From Tahibacter harae (lineage in GTDB: Bacteria; Pseudomonadota; Gammaproteobacteria; Xanthomonadales; Rhodanobacteraceae), in assembly GCF_024437735.1 (NCBI RefSeq), contig NZ_JANFQO010000028.1, positions 1 to 64,000 of the forward strand: a stretch of 64,000 bases of DNA, read 5' to 3'. Positions within the stretch are counted from its first letter, which is position 1; each line of letters begins with the position of its first letter. Shown piece after piece: positions 43,960-52,007 of the stretch. The notes beneath the pieces were generated by a model. That model saw nothing but the letters and a program-made list of their open reading frames with translations, was not told the DNA's origin and searched no databases. Both the position numbers and the translations under genes were made by a program.

Positions 43960-45645
43960 ATGACCGACTTTCCGCCGTTCCACCGCAGTCCGCATTGCGC
44001 CCGCGCGCACCGGGCCGTGCCTCGCCGCGCCGGTACCGGCCGCACCCCGCAGCAGTCGCTGATACCGCTGGCCCTGGGCGCCGCTGTGCTGTTGCTGGCC
44101 GCCACGCCGCTGCGGGCTGCCGTACCCGCGCCGCTGCCGAAATGGAGCTACGCCGGCTGCAGCGCGGGAGATTGCCAGACCGGCTGGTACGCCTCGCCCG
44201 CGGCCGGTGACATTGACGGCGATGGCCAGGCCGAAGTTGTCTGGGGCGGCCAAAACATTGCTGCCTACACCGGTTCCACCGGCGCGCAGGAATGGCAGCA
44301 GGCCGGCAGCGGCCGCATCTGGCCGGCCATAGGCCTGGCCGATCTCGACGGCGACGGCACGCTGGAAATCGTCGTCGGCCGCAACGGCAACCAGCTCACC
44401 GTCTACGCCGGTAACGGCACGACCAGATCCGGCTGGCCCAAAAGCCCGTTCAGCGGCGGCGAAGTGCGCACGCTGGCGCTGGAGGACCTGGAAAACGACG
44501 GCGATCTGGAAATCATCGTCGGCCGCGCCAGCAGCGGCGGCGACCGCCAGGTCAGCGTGTATGAGCACAACGGCACCGTACGCCCGGGCTGGCCGGCCCG
44601 GCGCACAGGCGAACCCGGTTTCGGCGCCGGCATGTACAACGAGAACATCGCCGTCGCCGATCTCGACAACGACGGCGCCAAGGAAATCTACGCGCCCACC
44701 GACACCCACTACATCACCGCGCTGGCGCCCAACGGCGACCAGCTGCGCACGAACGCGGTCTACGGTCTCAGCGCCGGCCAGCTCAAGACCTGGGCCCAGG
44801 TCGGCGTGCATGTGGACCAGGCCGCCGACTTGCAGGGCTTCGCCAATTGCGGCACGCAGCATCGTCCCAATTTTGCCAATGCCGCACCGGCCGTGGCCGA
44901 CCTGGACGGCGACGGCACGCTGGAACTGGTCTTCCCCGGCGATGTATACAACTGCGCCATCGGCGATCCCGACGGCGACCTGTATTACCTGCCCTGGATA
45001 CTGCGGCGCGACCGCACGCGCTGGGCCGGCTCCGGCTTCGACTGGACCGTGCTGCCGCCGCCGGGCGCCAGCGGCGCCGCGCTGAGCCAGGATTTCAGCG
45101 TGATCGAAAGCTCCGTCAGCAACGCCGCGCTGGCCGATCTGGACGGCGACGGCCGCAAGGAAATCCTGTTCGCCAGCTACGACGGCAAGCTGCACGCCTG
45201 GTGGCTGGACAAGACCGAAAAACACAGCTGGCCTTACGACGTCCCCGGCAGCGGCATCCGCTTCGCCGCCGAGCCCGTGGTCGCCGATCTGGACAACGAC
45301 GGCTGCGCCGAAGTGCTGTTCACCTCCTACCCGGAAAAACGCGACAACCTCGTCGGCCAGTTGCACGTACTCAACTGCCGCGGCGAATCCCTGCAGGCGC
45401 TGAACCTGCCCGCACCGCGCGGCGACAATTGGAACGGCGGCCTGGGCGCACCGACCCTGGCCAACCTCGACGCCGATCCCGACCTGGAAATCGTCGCCGG
45501 CACTGCACAGAGCGGCCTCGTAGCCTGGGATCTGCCCGGCAGCGCCACCGCGCGCGTGCTATGGGGCACGGGTCGCGGCAGTCAGCGGCGTACGGGTATG
45601 GCGGTGGTGGTGTCCGAGCGGATATTTGCGGATGGGTTTGAATAG
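43960..45645 (+). CDS. Exported FG-GAP/VCBS repeat protein with F-A-D-G-F-E tail
   Basis: A 561-residue protein with a long, basic signal-anchor N-terminus (hydrophobic core near residues 36-50, ending LRAAVPAP). It then has eight FG-GAP-like calcium loops of the form (A/G)D(L/I)DGDG--E(I/V)V: GDIDGDGQAEVVWG, ADLDGDGTLEIVVG, EDLENDGDLEIIVG, ADLDNDGAKEIY, ADLDGDGTLELVFPGD, ADLDGDGRKEILFAS, ADLDNDGCAEVLFTS and ANLDADPDLEIVAGT. These build an integrin-alpha-like beta-propeller that binds calcium. It ends RIFADGFE, the shared C-terminal tail. I chose ATG 43960 because AGGAA lies 9 bases upstream. The function is probably extracellular adhesion or scaffolding. Confidence 0.83.
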   Translation: MTDFPPFHRSPHCARAHRAVPRRAGTGRTPQQSLIPLALGAAVLLLAATPLRAAVPAPLPKWSYAGCSAGDCQTGWYASPAAGDIDGDGQAEVVWGGQNIAAYTGSTGAQEWQQAGSGRIWPAIGLADLDGDGTLEIVVGRNGNQLTVYAGNGTTRSGWPKSPFSGGEVRTLALEDLENDGDLEIIVGRASSGGDRQVSVYEHNGTVRPGWPARRTGEPGFGAGMYNENIAVADLDNDGAKEIYAPTDTHYITALAPNGDQLRTNAVYGLSAGQLKTWAQVGVHVDQAADLQGFANCGTQHRPNFANAAPAVADLDGDGTLELVFPGDVYNCAIGDPDGDLYYLPWILRRDRTRWAGSGFDWTVLPPPGASGAALSQDFSVIESSVSNAALADLDGDGRKEILFASYDGKLHAWWLDKTEKHSWPYDVPGSGIRFAAEPVVADLDNDGCAEVLFTSYPEKRDNLVGQLHVLNCRGESLQALNLPAPRGDNWNGGLGAPTLANLDADPDLEIVAGTAQSGLVAWDLPGSATARVLWGTGRGSQRRTGMAVVVSERIFADGFE

Positions 45646-45752
45646 CGGGGATTCGGGAAGCGGGATTGGAGATTGGCGCTGCGTACCCGTTGCGTCGCAG
45701 TATCCGAGGCTTCGCACAGGACGCATTGCCACGATTTCGCAGAAGAAGCGCA

Positions 45753-45789
45753 CCCTCTCCCCCAACACGCACGCGTTTGGGGGAGAGGG
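45753..45789. repeat. Single palindromic repeat, CCCTCTCCCCCAA type
   Basis: CCCTCTCCCCCAA pairs with TTGGGGGAGAGGG (13 bp) around an 11-base loop and is followed by TTGGGCTGAGGGGGCG. It is the same element as in the paired copies at 30.1 and 59.5 kb, here as a singlet in forward orientation. It lies between two convergent genes and may also help terminate the FG-GAP transcript. Confidence 0.7.
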
Positions 45790-45928
45790 TTGGGCTGAGG
45801 GGGCGCCGCCCGAACCTCGGCGCGAAGTTCAGATTATCGCCACAGGGCGCGGCCGTATTCGCGGCGCAGCAGTTTCAGCTTTCGCGCCGAAAAACGTGAA
45901 GCCTGTCCGCAGCCGCGCCGCGAATCCT

Positions 45929-46408
45929 TCAGTCGTAGCGTATCCCCACGATCTCCAGCCGCAGGTCCCCCGCCGGCCGCCGCCAGGTCACTTCATCGCC
46001 GACACGCGCGCCGAGCACGGCCTGGGCCAGCGGCGAGAGCCAGCTCACGCTGCCTTGCTCCGCGTCGGCCTCGTCTTCGCCGACGATGCGGTAGCGCGAG
46101 CGCTGGTCGTTCTCGTCGACGAGGTCGACCACGGCGCCGAAGGCGACGCGGTCGCGCGGCTGGACGGCGGGGGCGACGACGATGGCGCTGGCGATGCGGG
46201 CTTCCAGCCAGCGCAGTTCGCGCGCGACGGCCTGGGCGGCGGCCTGGTCGTCGAGCAGTGCTGCATCCTGGGCCCGGGCGCGCAGTTCGCGCAGACGCTG
46301 CTGCTGGCGCGACAGACCGGCCGGCGTGGTGCGGTTGGGATGTTCGCTGAGCGGAATTTCCGGCAGCGGCTCGACCTGGTCGGATTCTTTGACGAAGGCG
46401 CGGCTCAT
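45929..46408 (-). CDS. GreA/GreB-family transcription factor
   Basis: A 159-residue Gre-family protein. The opening MSRAFVKESDQVEPLPEIPL is typical of GreB-like proteins. An N-terminal coiled coil (about 25-75, RQQQRLRELRARAQDAALL) is followed by the C-terminal GreA/B FKBP-like domain (about 80-159, with VAFGAVVDLVDENDQRSRYR, SVSWLSPLAQAVLGARVGDE and LEIVGIRYD). Gre factors enter the RNA polymerase secondary channel and rescue backtracked complexes. The acidic pair expected at the coiled-coil tip is not obvious, so it may be a Gre-like competitor and not a cleavage factor. The ATG at 46408 is clear from the conserved MSRAF start. Confidence 0.82.
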   Translation of the reverse strand: MSRAFVKESDQVEPLPEIPLSEHPNRTTPAGLSRQQQRLRELRARAQDAALLDDQAAAQAVARELRWLEARIASAIVVAPAVQPRDRVAFGAVVDLVDENDQRSRYRIVGEDEADAEQGSVSWLSPLAQAVLGARVGDEVTWRRPAGDLRLEIVGIRYD

Positions 46409-46573
46409 GGCGGCGGTGCTCCTTTTGGCAAAGACGGGAAGTGCCGGCCGACGGCCGGCGATGAAGACGCGCTGACAGCGGCCGCGGCCGGCCGCTGCGG
46501 CGGCAGGCACTGGGACAAGATGGCGTGTGCGCCACCGAATTCAAGCTGGCGTATCCGCACTGGAATCCGCGCC

Positions 46574-46607
46574 CGTCCGCGTGCCGCACCGATGCGGCAC
46601 GCGGACG
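46574..46607. other. 15-bp perfect hairpin in the greB-like/MAPEG divergent spacer
   Basis: CGTCCGCGTGCCGCA at 46574-46588 pairs perfectly with 46593-46607 around the tetraloop CCGA. It lies 71 bases before the MAPEG start codon and has no T-run. It could be a structured leader in the MAPEG transcript or a regulator site. Function unknown. Confidence 0.5.
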
Positions 46608-46678
46608 AGTGAGGGGCTTGCCCAAGACGCGGCCCGCCGGTGCTATCGTCGCGCCTCCCTCATCTGCAGGAAAACTCC

Positions 46679-47071
46679 ATGTCTGCCCACCTGCCCGCGG
46701 TCGTCGTCGTGCTCACGGTGCTGCTGCTGTTCTTCGTCACCTGGCAGGTAGGCCGGGCTCGCGGCCGCTACGGCATCCGTGCGCCGGCGACTACCGGCAA
46801 CGAGCATTTCGAGCGGGTGTTCCGCGCGCAGATGAACACGATCGAGAGCACGGTGCTGTTCCTGCCGGCGCTGTGGCTGGCGACCCAGTACAGCAGCGCC
46901 CTGCTTGCCGGCATCGGCGGCTTGGTCTGGGTGGCCGGGCGTTTCTGGTACGCGCTGGCCTATTCCCAGGCGGCGAACAAGCGCGGTGCGGGCTTCATCA
47001 TCTCCATGCTGGCCGCGCTGGCGCTGCTGCTGGCGGGCAGCTGGGGACTGCTGCGGGTGCTGCTGGCCTAA
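46679..47071 (+). CDS. MAPEG-family membrane protein
   Basis: A 130-residue four-helix membrane protein of the MAPEG family (microsomal glutathione S-transferase-like). Transmembrane segments lie at about 5-25, 55-75, 78-95 and 105-125. The family signature is GNEHFERVFRAQMNTIE, the ERxxRAxxNxxE pattern that binds glutathione in eukaryotic members. The ATG at 46679 has AGGAAA 7 bases upstream. It probably acts on lipophilic electrophiles or peroxides, but bacterial substrates are mostly unknown. Confidence 0.87.
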   Translation: MSAHLPAVVVVLTVLLLFFVTWQVGRARGRYGIRAPATTGNEHFERVFRAQMNTIESTVLFLPALWLATQYSSALLAGIGGLVWVAGRFWYALAYSQAANKRGAGFIISMLAALALLLAGSWGLLRVLLA

Positions 47072-47618
47072 GGGGCGGCGCCGGCCGGCATCTGATGCAA
47101 TGCTGAAATGCGCTGACAATTTTCAGCAAAGGCCCCGGGCTGTCCGCAGTCGGTTCCGATGCGGCGGCCGTGCGCCTGACTCTGTTTCCGGCAGGCGCAC
47201 GGCCGCTTCTCCCTTTAGCCGCGGCTGCTCCGGCCGCGCAGCGTGCGTGCTGCGGAACCGCTGCGTCCTCCAAACGGCTCGACGCCGGCGTGAATGCACC
47301 GGCCAGGACTCTGCCTGTCTGCAAAACCATTCCGTACGGCGGCGCCGTACGGTCGGCCGGCTTTGCGCTGCACTTGCCGGCATGGAATGCGCCGTCGATG
47401 CAGGCACGAACGCAGGCCGGCAGCGCCGCGGTCCATGGGCCGCCACGGCAGGACTGATCCTGCGCCGGCCGTAGGCGGCTGCTGGCATTTCCGCGCCGCA
47501 ATTCCGCAAAAATCCAAACCTTCAACTGCCTTAAACCTCGCTGCAACAAAGCCCGCCGAGCATGCGCGCCGCGCCCCGGAAAACGGCGGCACTCGTCCAC
47601 TGCAGCGGAGGCAGGTCC
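47072..47618. other. 547-bp intergenic region with several hairpins
   Basis: The gap between the MAPEG and phospholipase C genes, both rightward, contains no supported gene. It holds an 8-bp inverted repeat TGCTGAAA/TTTCAGCA at 47101-47128, the long hairpin at 47164-47206, and a 9-bp palindromic hairpin CCGTACGGC/GCCGTACGG at 47332-47352. The last two may affect the phospholipase transcript. Confidence 0.5.
47164..47206 (+). terminator. 15-bp perfect hairpin past the MAPEG gene
   Basis: GCGGCCGTGCGCCTG (47164-47178) pairs perfectly with 47192-47206 around a 13-base loop. It is followed by TTCTCCCTTTA and lies 92 bases past the MAPEG stop. This is a likely terminator, though the pyrimidine tail is not a pure T-run. 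Confidence 0.6.
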
Positions 47619-49751
47619 ATGGCCGGCACCAATCGACGCGAATTCCTGCGCCTGGCGGCGGGCTCGGCCGGCGCGGCGGCGGTACTGGCGGCGCTGCCGC
47701 CGGCGATACGCGAAGCGCTCGCGGTGCAGCCGGCGCGCGTGACCGGCACCATCCAGGACGTGGAACACGTCGTGGTGCTGATGCAGGAAAACCGCTCCTT
47801 CGACCATTACTTCGGCGCGCTGCGCGGCGTGCGCGGCTTCGACGATCCGCGTCCCATCCCGCTGCCCGGCGGCGTGGACGTATGGCAGCAGCCGCGCAGC
47901 GGCAGCGGCCGGCTCGCGCCGTTCCGTCTGGACACCACGCTCAGCGGCGCCCAGTGCATGGCTGATATCGACCACAGCTGGAAGGGCAACCATGCGCGCT
48001 GGAAAAACCACGACAACTGGGTGCGCGAGAAGGGGCCTATGTGCATGGGCTACTTCACGCGCGCCGACCTGCCGTTCTACTACGCGCTGGCCGATGCGTT
48101 CACTGTCTGCGACGCCTGGTTCTGCTCCGTGCACGGGCCTACCAATCCGAACCGCATGCATCTGTTCACGGGCACCAGCGGCCTGGCCGTGGGGCGGCCC
48201 GGCAATCACGCGGTGAACAATGTGGACGACGGCAACTGGACCGCCGACATGGCGCGCGACAATGCCGGCTTCAGCGCCTTCGACTGGATCACTTACGCCG
48301 AACGCCTGCAGAACGCCGGGGTGAGCTGGAAGGTGTACCAGGAATACGACAACTACGGCGACAACTCGCTGGCCTATTTCCGCAATTTCCGCGGCCTGGA
48401 CACGAATTCGCCGCTGTACCGCCGCGGCCGCGACTGGGCGCCGGGCTCCAGCGCGGCCAACGCCTACCAGACCCTGGGCCTGCCGCTGATCGAGCAGTTC
48501 CGCAGCGACGTGCAGAACGGCACCCTGCCGCAGGTGTCGTGGATCGTTGCGCCGTTTTCCATGTGTGAACATCCGGAGGCCGCGCCGGCCTACGGCGAAG
48601 CGCTGACGGCGCGCCTGCTCGCCGCGCTGGCGGCGAACCCGGCGGTGTGGTCGCGCACCGTGTTCATCATCACCTACGACGAGAACGGCGGCTTCTTCGA
48701 CCATATCCCCTCTCATGTGCCGGCGCTGACCGCGGCGCTGGGCAAGAGCACGGTGGCCACGGCCAGCGAAAGCTACAACGGCGTGCCGGTGGGTCTGGGC
48801 GTGCGCGTGCCGACGCTGGTGGTGTCGCCATGGAGCCGCGGCGGCTGGGTCAATTCGCAGGTGTTCGATCACACCTCGGTGATCCGCTTCCTCGAAGCGC
48901 GCTTCGGCGTGGCCGAGCCGAACATCGGCGCCTGGCGCCGCGCCATGACCGGCGACCTGACCTCGGCCTTCGATTTCTCCGCGCCGCAGCCGCTGTGGCC
49001 GGCGCTGCCGGATACCTCGCACAGCATCGCCAACGCGGACCTGAGCTGCCAGCTCGGCGCGCCCCCCGCGCCGGCCGCGGGCGCCGTGCCGGCGCAGGAA
49101 GCCGGCAGCCGGCCGGCGCGCGCCCTGCCGTACGAACTCAGCGTCAACGGCCGCATCGAGGCGGACAGCGGCCGCTACTGGCTGGATTTCTTCAACGACG
49201 GCAGCGCCGGCGCCGGCCTGAATGTCTACGCCGGCAACCGCAGCGACGGGCCCTGGTTCTATTCGCTGGAAGGCGGCACGGCACTCAGCGACTACTGGAG
49301 CGCCCAGGCCGTCACCGCCGGCATCTACGATCTGCGCGTACACGGCCCGAACGGTTTCCTGCGCGAATTCAGCGGCGATATCGCCCTGGGCCTGGCCGGT
49401 GCGAATCCGGAAGTGGTGGCGCTGTACGACACGCCGGAGAATGCCCTGGTGCTGCGCCTGAGCAATTCCGGCAACGCCGCCTGCCGCGTCAGCCTGGCGG
49501 CGAACCGCTACAGCCGCGCACCGCTGCAGCAGTACGACCTGGCTGCAGGGGCCACGGTGGATGTGTCCTGGCCGCTGGACGCGGCCGCGCGCTGGTACGA
49601 CCTCAGCCTGCGCAGCGACCACGACGCGCAATGGCTGCGTCGCCTGGCCGGGCATATGGAGAACGGTACGGCCGGCGTCAGCGATCCGGCCCTGGGCAGC
49701 CGTGCCGGAAATCTGTTCCGCGACGGCTTCGACGGCCCGCTCAGCGCGTGA
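47619..49751 (+). CDS. Tat-exported phospholipase C (phosphoesterase family)
   Basis: A 710-residue phosphatidylcholine/sphingomyelin-type phospholipase C. The twin-arginine signal (NRREFLRLAAGSAGAA) begins at ATG 47619, with GGAGG 8-12 bases upstream. The catalytic domain carries HVVVLMQENRSFDHYFGALR, CDAWFCSVHGPTNPNRMH, FIITYDENGGFFDHI and VPTLVVSPWSRGGWV, the conserved metal and active-site blocks of the family. Two C-terminal beta domains (DUF756-like, about 490-690) follow. The protein ends NLFRDGFDGPLSA, a variant of the C-terminal tail seen on other exported proteins here. Its 3' end overlaps the convergent small gene by 11 bases. Confidence 0.9.
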   Translation: MAGTNRREFLRLAAGSAGAAAVLAALPPAIREALAVQPARVTGTIQDVEHVVVLMQENRSFDHYFGALRGVRGFDDPRPIPLPGGVDVWQQPRSGSGRLAPFRLDTTLSGAQCMADIDHSWKGNHARWKNHDNWVREKGPMCMGYFTRADLPFYYALADAFTVCDAWFCSVHGPTNPNRMHLFTGTSGLAVGRPGNHAVNNVDDGNWTADMARDNAGFSAFDWITYAERLQNAGVSWKVYQEYDNYGDNSLAYFRNFRGLDTNSPLYRRGRDWAPGSSAANAYQTLGLPLIEQFRSDVQNGTLPQVSWIVAPFSMCEHPEAAPAYGEALTARLLAALAANPAVWSRTVFIITYDENGGFFDHIPSHVPALTAALGKSTVATASESYNGVPVGLGVRVPTLVVSPWSRGGWVNSQVFDHTSVIRFLEARFGVAEPNIGAWRRAMTGDLTSAFDFSAPQPLWPALPDTSHSIANADLSCQLGAPPAPAAGAVPAQEAGSRPARALPYELSVNGRIEADSGRYWLDFFNDGSAGAGLNVYAGNRSDGPWFYSLEGGTALSDYWSAQAVTAGIYDLRVHGPNGFLREFSGDIALGLAGANPEVVALYDTPENALVLRLSNSGNAACRVSLAANRYSRAPLQQYDLAAGATVDVSWPLDAAARWYDLSLRSDHDAQWLRRLAGHMENGTAGVSDPALGSRAGNLFRDGFDGPLSA

Positions 49752-50154
49752 AATAGCACTCCATCGCGCGGCGGTAGTCCGTCGCCTGGCTGCGCGGGTC
49801 CAGGTTGCGGTTCATGCAGCTGGCCAGCTTGGCGCTGTTGGGCGAGACCGGGCCCAGTTGCTTGGCCAGGGTGTTGATGATGTCGTAGGCCAGCATCTGC
49901 TGGTCCACGCAGTCATAGACCGAGGCCTTGGTGTCCAGGCGGAAGCAGTACATGGAGAGGCGGTCGCGCACCTCGCGGCGCTGGCGCGCGACGGCCTGGC
50001 GCACGCGCTGCTGGCGCACGTAGTCCGATTCGGGCAGCGGCGCGGCGCTGAGGCAGGCCTGTGCGGTCCAGTTGCCCTGGGCGTCGCGGCATTTGTAGCT
50101 CACTCCGGGCAGGCTCAGGTTGAGCGCCAGAGCGAGTGCGAAAATTGCCTGCAT
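49741..50154 (-). CDS. Small secreted protein of unknown function
   Basis: A 137-residue protein with a short Sec signal (about 1-18). A DUF4124-like start (GVSYKCRDAQGNWTAQACLS) is followed by a charged helix (DYVRQQRVRQAVARQRREVR) and a cysteine-containing C-terminal half (MYCFRLD, YDCVDQQ, ASCMNRN, AMECYFTR). I do not recognise a catalytic motif. Five or more cysteines suggest periplasmic disulfides. It converges on, and overlaps by 11 bases, the phospholipase C gene, so the two may affect each other by antisense transcription. Confidence 0.7.
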   Translation of the reverse strand: MQAIFALALALNLSLPGVSYKCRDAQGNWTAQACLSAAPLPESDYVRQQRVRQAVARQRREVRDRLSMYCFRLDTKASVYDCVDQQMLAYDIINTLAKQLGPVSPNSAKLASCMNRNLDPRSQATDYRRAMECYFTR

Positions 50155-50306
50155 CGAGCTTCCCCCCGGAGCCGTTCACCACCACGACGGTAGCGCGTTT
50201 CGGCCTTGCGTCAAGACAGTGTGGACGGCCAGCGTGGCCCTGGTCACAGAATCCGCCGGCGCCTGCGCGCAGCGGTGCCGCAGCCGCTTGCACAGGACGT
50301 GCCGGA

Positions 50307-52007
50307 TCATGCGTCGGCCGCAGGCCGGCGCTGCAGCCACCACAGCAAGGTGGCCGGCAGCAGCCAGGCCAGGAACCAGGGCCAGCGCGCACCGGCGGCG
50401 CCGGCTGCCGCGTTGGGCTGGCCGCCGCCGGCGAGGACGCGGGTGGCGGCCTGCAACTGGGTCTGGTGCAGGCCGGGCGCGTCTTCGGCGGCGCGCACGT
50501 AGAACGGCTGGCGCGTGTCGCCGGCCTGTAGTTCGTGCCAGCCGGACAGGCGCGGCCAGAAGCCGGCGCAGTAGGTCTGCGCGTCCGCCCGCCGCGGCAG
50601 CAGCGGCGTCATGCCGGCATCGGGCGCGCGTACTGCGAGCGATGCCTCGCCGCTGCACAGCAGGCTGCGCTCGCCGCGCCAGGCGGCTTCCGGCAGCAGG
50701 GCGGCGGCCTGCGCGCGCGGCCGCGCCAGCGCGTCGGCGAGTTGCGCCCACAGCACATCGTGCAGGCCGGCCTGGCCGCTGGTCACCAGGGCACTGCTGC
50801 CCTGCAGCCACCAGGCGCCGATGCGGCCCAGGCCGCGGTTGCGCGCCACGCCCAGTGGCTTGCCGTCGGCGGCGGCGGCCAGCACCTGCAGCGGCCCGGG
50901 CGCAGCCTGCAGCGGCAGGCGCTGCAGCGCCTGGCTTTCCGCGGCGCCGGGCAATTGCAGCCTTGTATCCATGGCTACATTGCGCAGATCCAGCCCGGTC
51001 GCGCGCAGTTCCGCCGCCAGTGCCGGCGGCAGCGGGCCGCCCAGGCGCAGCAGCAGGCCCAGGCCTTCGTCGACCGCGGCCAGCAGGCGGGTCCGGACAT
51101 TTTTGTCCAACTGCGACCAGGCGCGTTCATCCACGATCACGAGATCGGTCTGCGCCAGCGCGGCCGCGTCCAGCCCGGCCGCGCCGCGCTGCTGGGCGAT
51201 GCCGCGGCTGAGCAGGGTGCGCGCGGACACCGAGTGGCCCGCATCCAGCGCCCAGCGTTGCAGGTATTTCAGATCCGGGTCCGGCCCGCCGGACAGCAGC
51301 ATCAGGCGCAGCGCGGCGCCGGCTTCCACCCGCACCGGTACGGCGAGACGGTCGAGCACACTGCCGTCGGCGCCGAGCAGGCGCAGTTCGTAATCCACCG
51401 TGCCGGCGCGCCGGGCCAGGCTGTCGAAGCGGAAGCGGCCTTGCGCATCCGGCGCGGCCTGTACCAGTTCGGCGGCGCCGGGCTGCTGCAGCGCGACCTG
51501 CAATCCGGCTGCGCCGCGTACGCGGCCCTGAATGGCGAAGCCATGGCCGGCGCGGATCGCCGCGGGCAGCTGCAGTTCGGCGAAGCCGCGCGCCGGTTCG
51601 GTTGCATCGAAACGCAGCGGCCAGCCGCGCGCGGCGTCGCGGTCGGCGGCGCCCAGGCCCAGTCCGGTCACGTGCAGCGCGGCGACGTCCGGGTGACGGC
51701 GCAGCGCGGTGGCGAGATCCGGCACCTGTTCGATACCGGCCTCCACCGCGGCGCCGGGCAGCGCGACGCGGCGCGCGCCCGGCGGCAGCTGCGCGATCTG
51801 CGCCGGTGTCGTGCCAGCGGTGAGCACGGCCAGCACGGTGTCCGTGCGCTGCGGCGGCGGATACAGCAGCAGGTAGAACAGCAGCGGTGCAGCCAGGCTG
51901 GCGAGCAGGCCCAGCACGCGGCGCAGGCCGCGCAGGCGCCAGCATTCGATCAGACTGAAGACGGCACCGGCCAGCAGCGCAATGGTGACGATGAGCTGGG
52001 TACTCAT
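50307..52007 (-). CDS. Membrane-anchored protein, last gene of the MoxR/DUF58 module
   Basis: A 566-residue protein with two N-terminal transmembrane helices (about 4-20 and 30-48) and one near the C-terminus (about 540-558). Between them is a periplasmic region with a CBM-like beta domain (about 130-240), then a glutamine-amidotransferase-like Rossmann segment (LRLMLLSGGPDPDLKYLQRW, TDLVIVDERAW, GLGLLLRLGGPL). No catalytic triad is evident. This architecture recurs at this place in moxR clusters. Its ATG overlaps the stop of the DUF4175-like gene by 4 bases (ATGA). Probably part of an envelope stress or protein-quality complex; unproven. Confidence 0.75.
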   Translation of the reverse strand: MSTQLIVTIALLAGAVFSLIECWRLRGLRRVLGLLASLAAPLLFYLLLYPPPQRTDTVLAVLTAGTTPAQIAQLPPGARRVALPGAAVEAGIEQVPDLATALRRHPDVAALHVTGLGLGAADRDAARGWPLRFDATEPARGFAELQLPAAIRAGHGFAIQGRVRGAAGLQVALQQPGAAELVQAAPDAQGRFRFDSLARRAGTVDYELRLLGADGSVLDRLAVPVRVEAGAALRLMLLSGGPDPDLKYLQRWALDAGHSVSARTLLSRGIAQQRGAAGLDAAALAQTDLVIVDERAWSQLDKNVRTRLLAAVDEGLGLLLRLGGPLPPALAAELRATGLDLRNVAMDTRLQLPGAAESQALQRLPLQAAPGPLQVLAAAADGKPLGVARNRGLGRIGAWWLQGSSALVTSGQAGLHDVLWAQLADALARPRAQAAALLPEAAWRGERSLLCSGEASLAVRAPDAGMTPLLPRRADAQTYCAGFWPRLSGWHELQAGDTRQPFYVRAAEDAPGLHQTQLQAATRVLAGGGQPNAAAGAAGARWPWFLAWLLPATLLWWLQRRPAADA

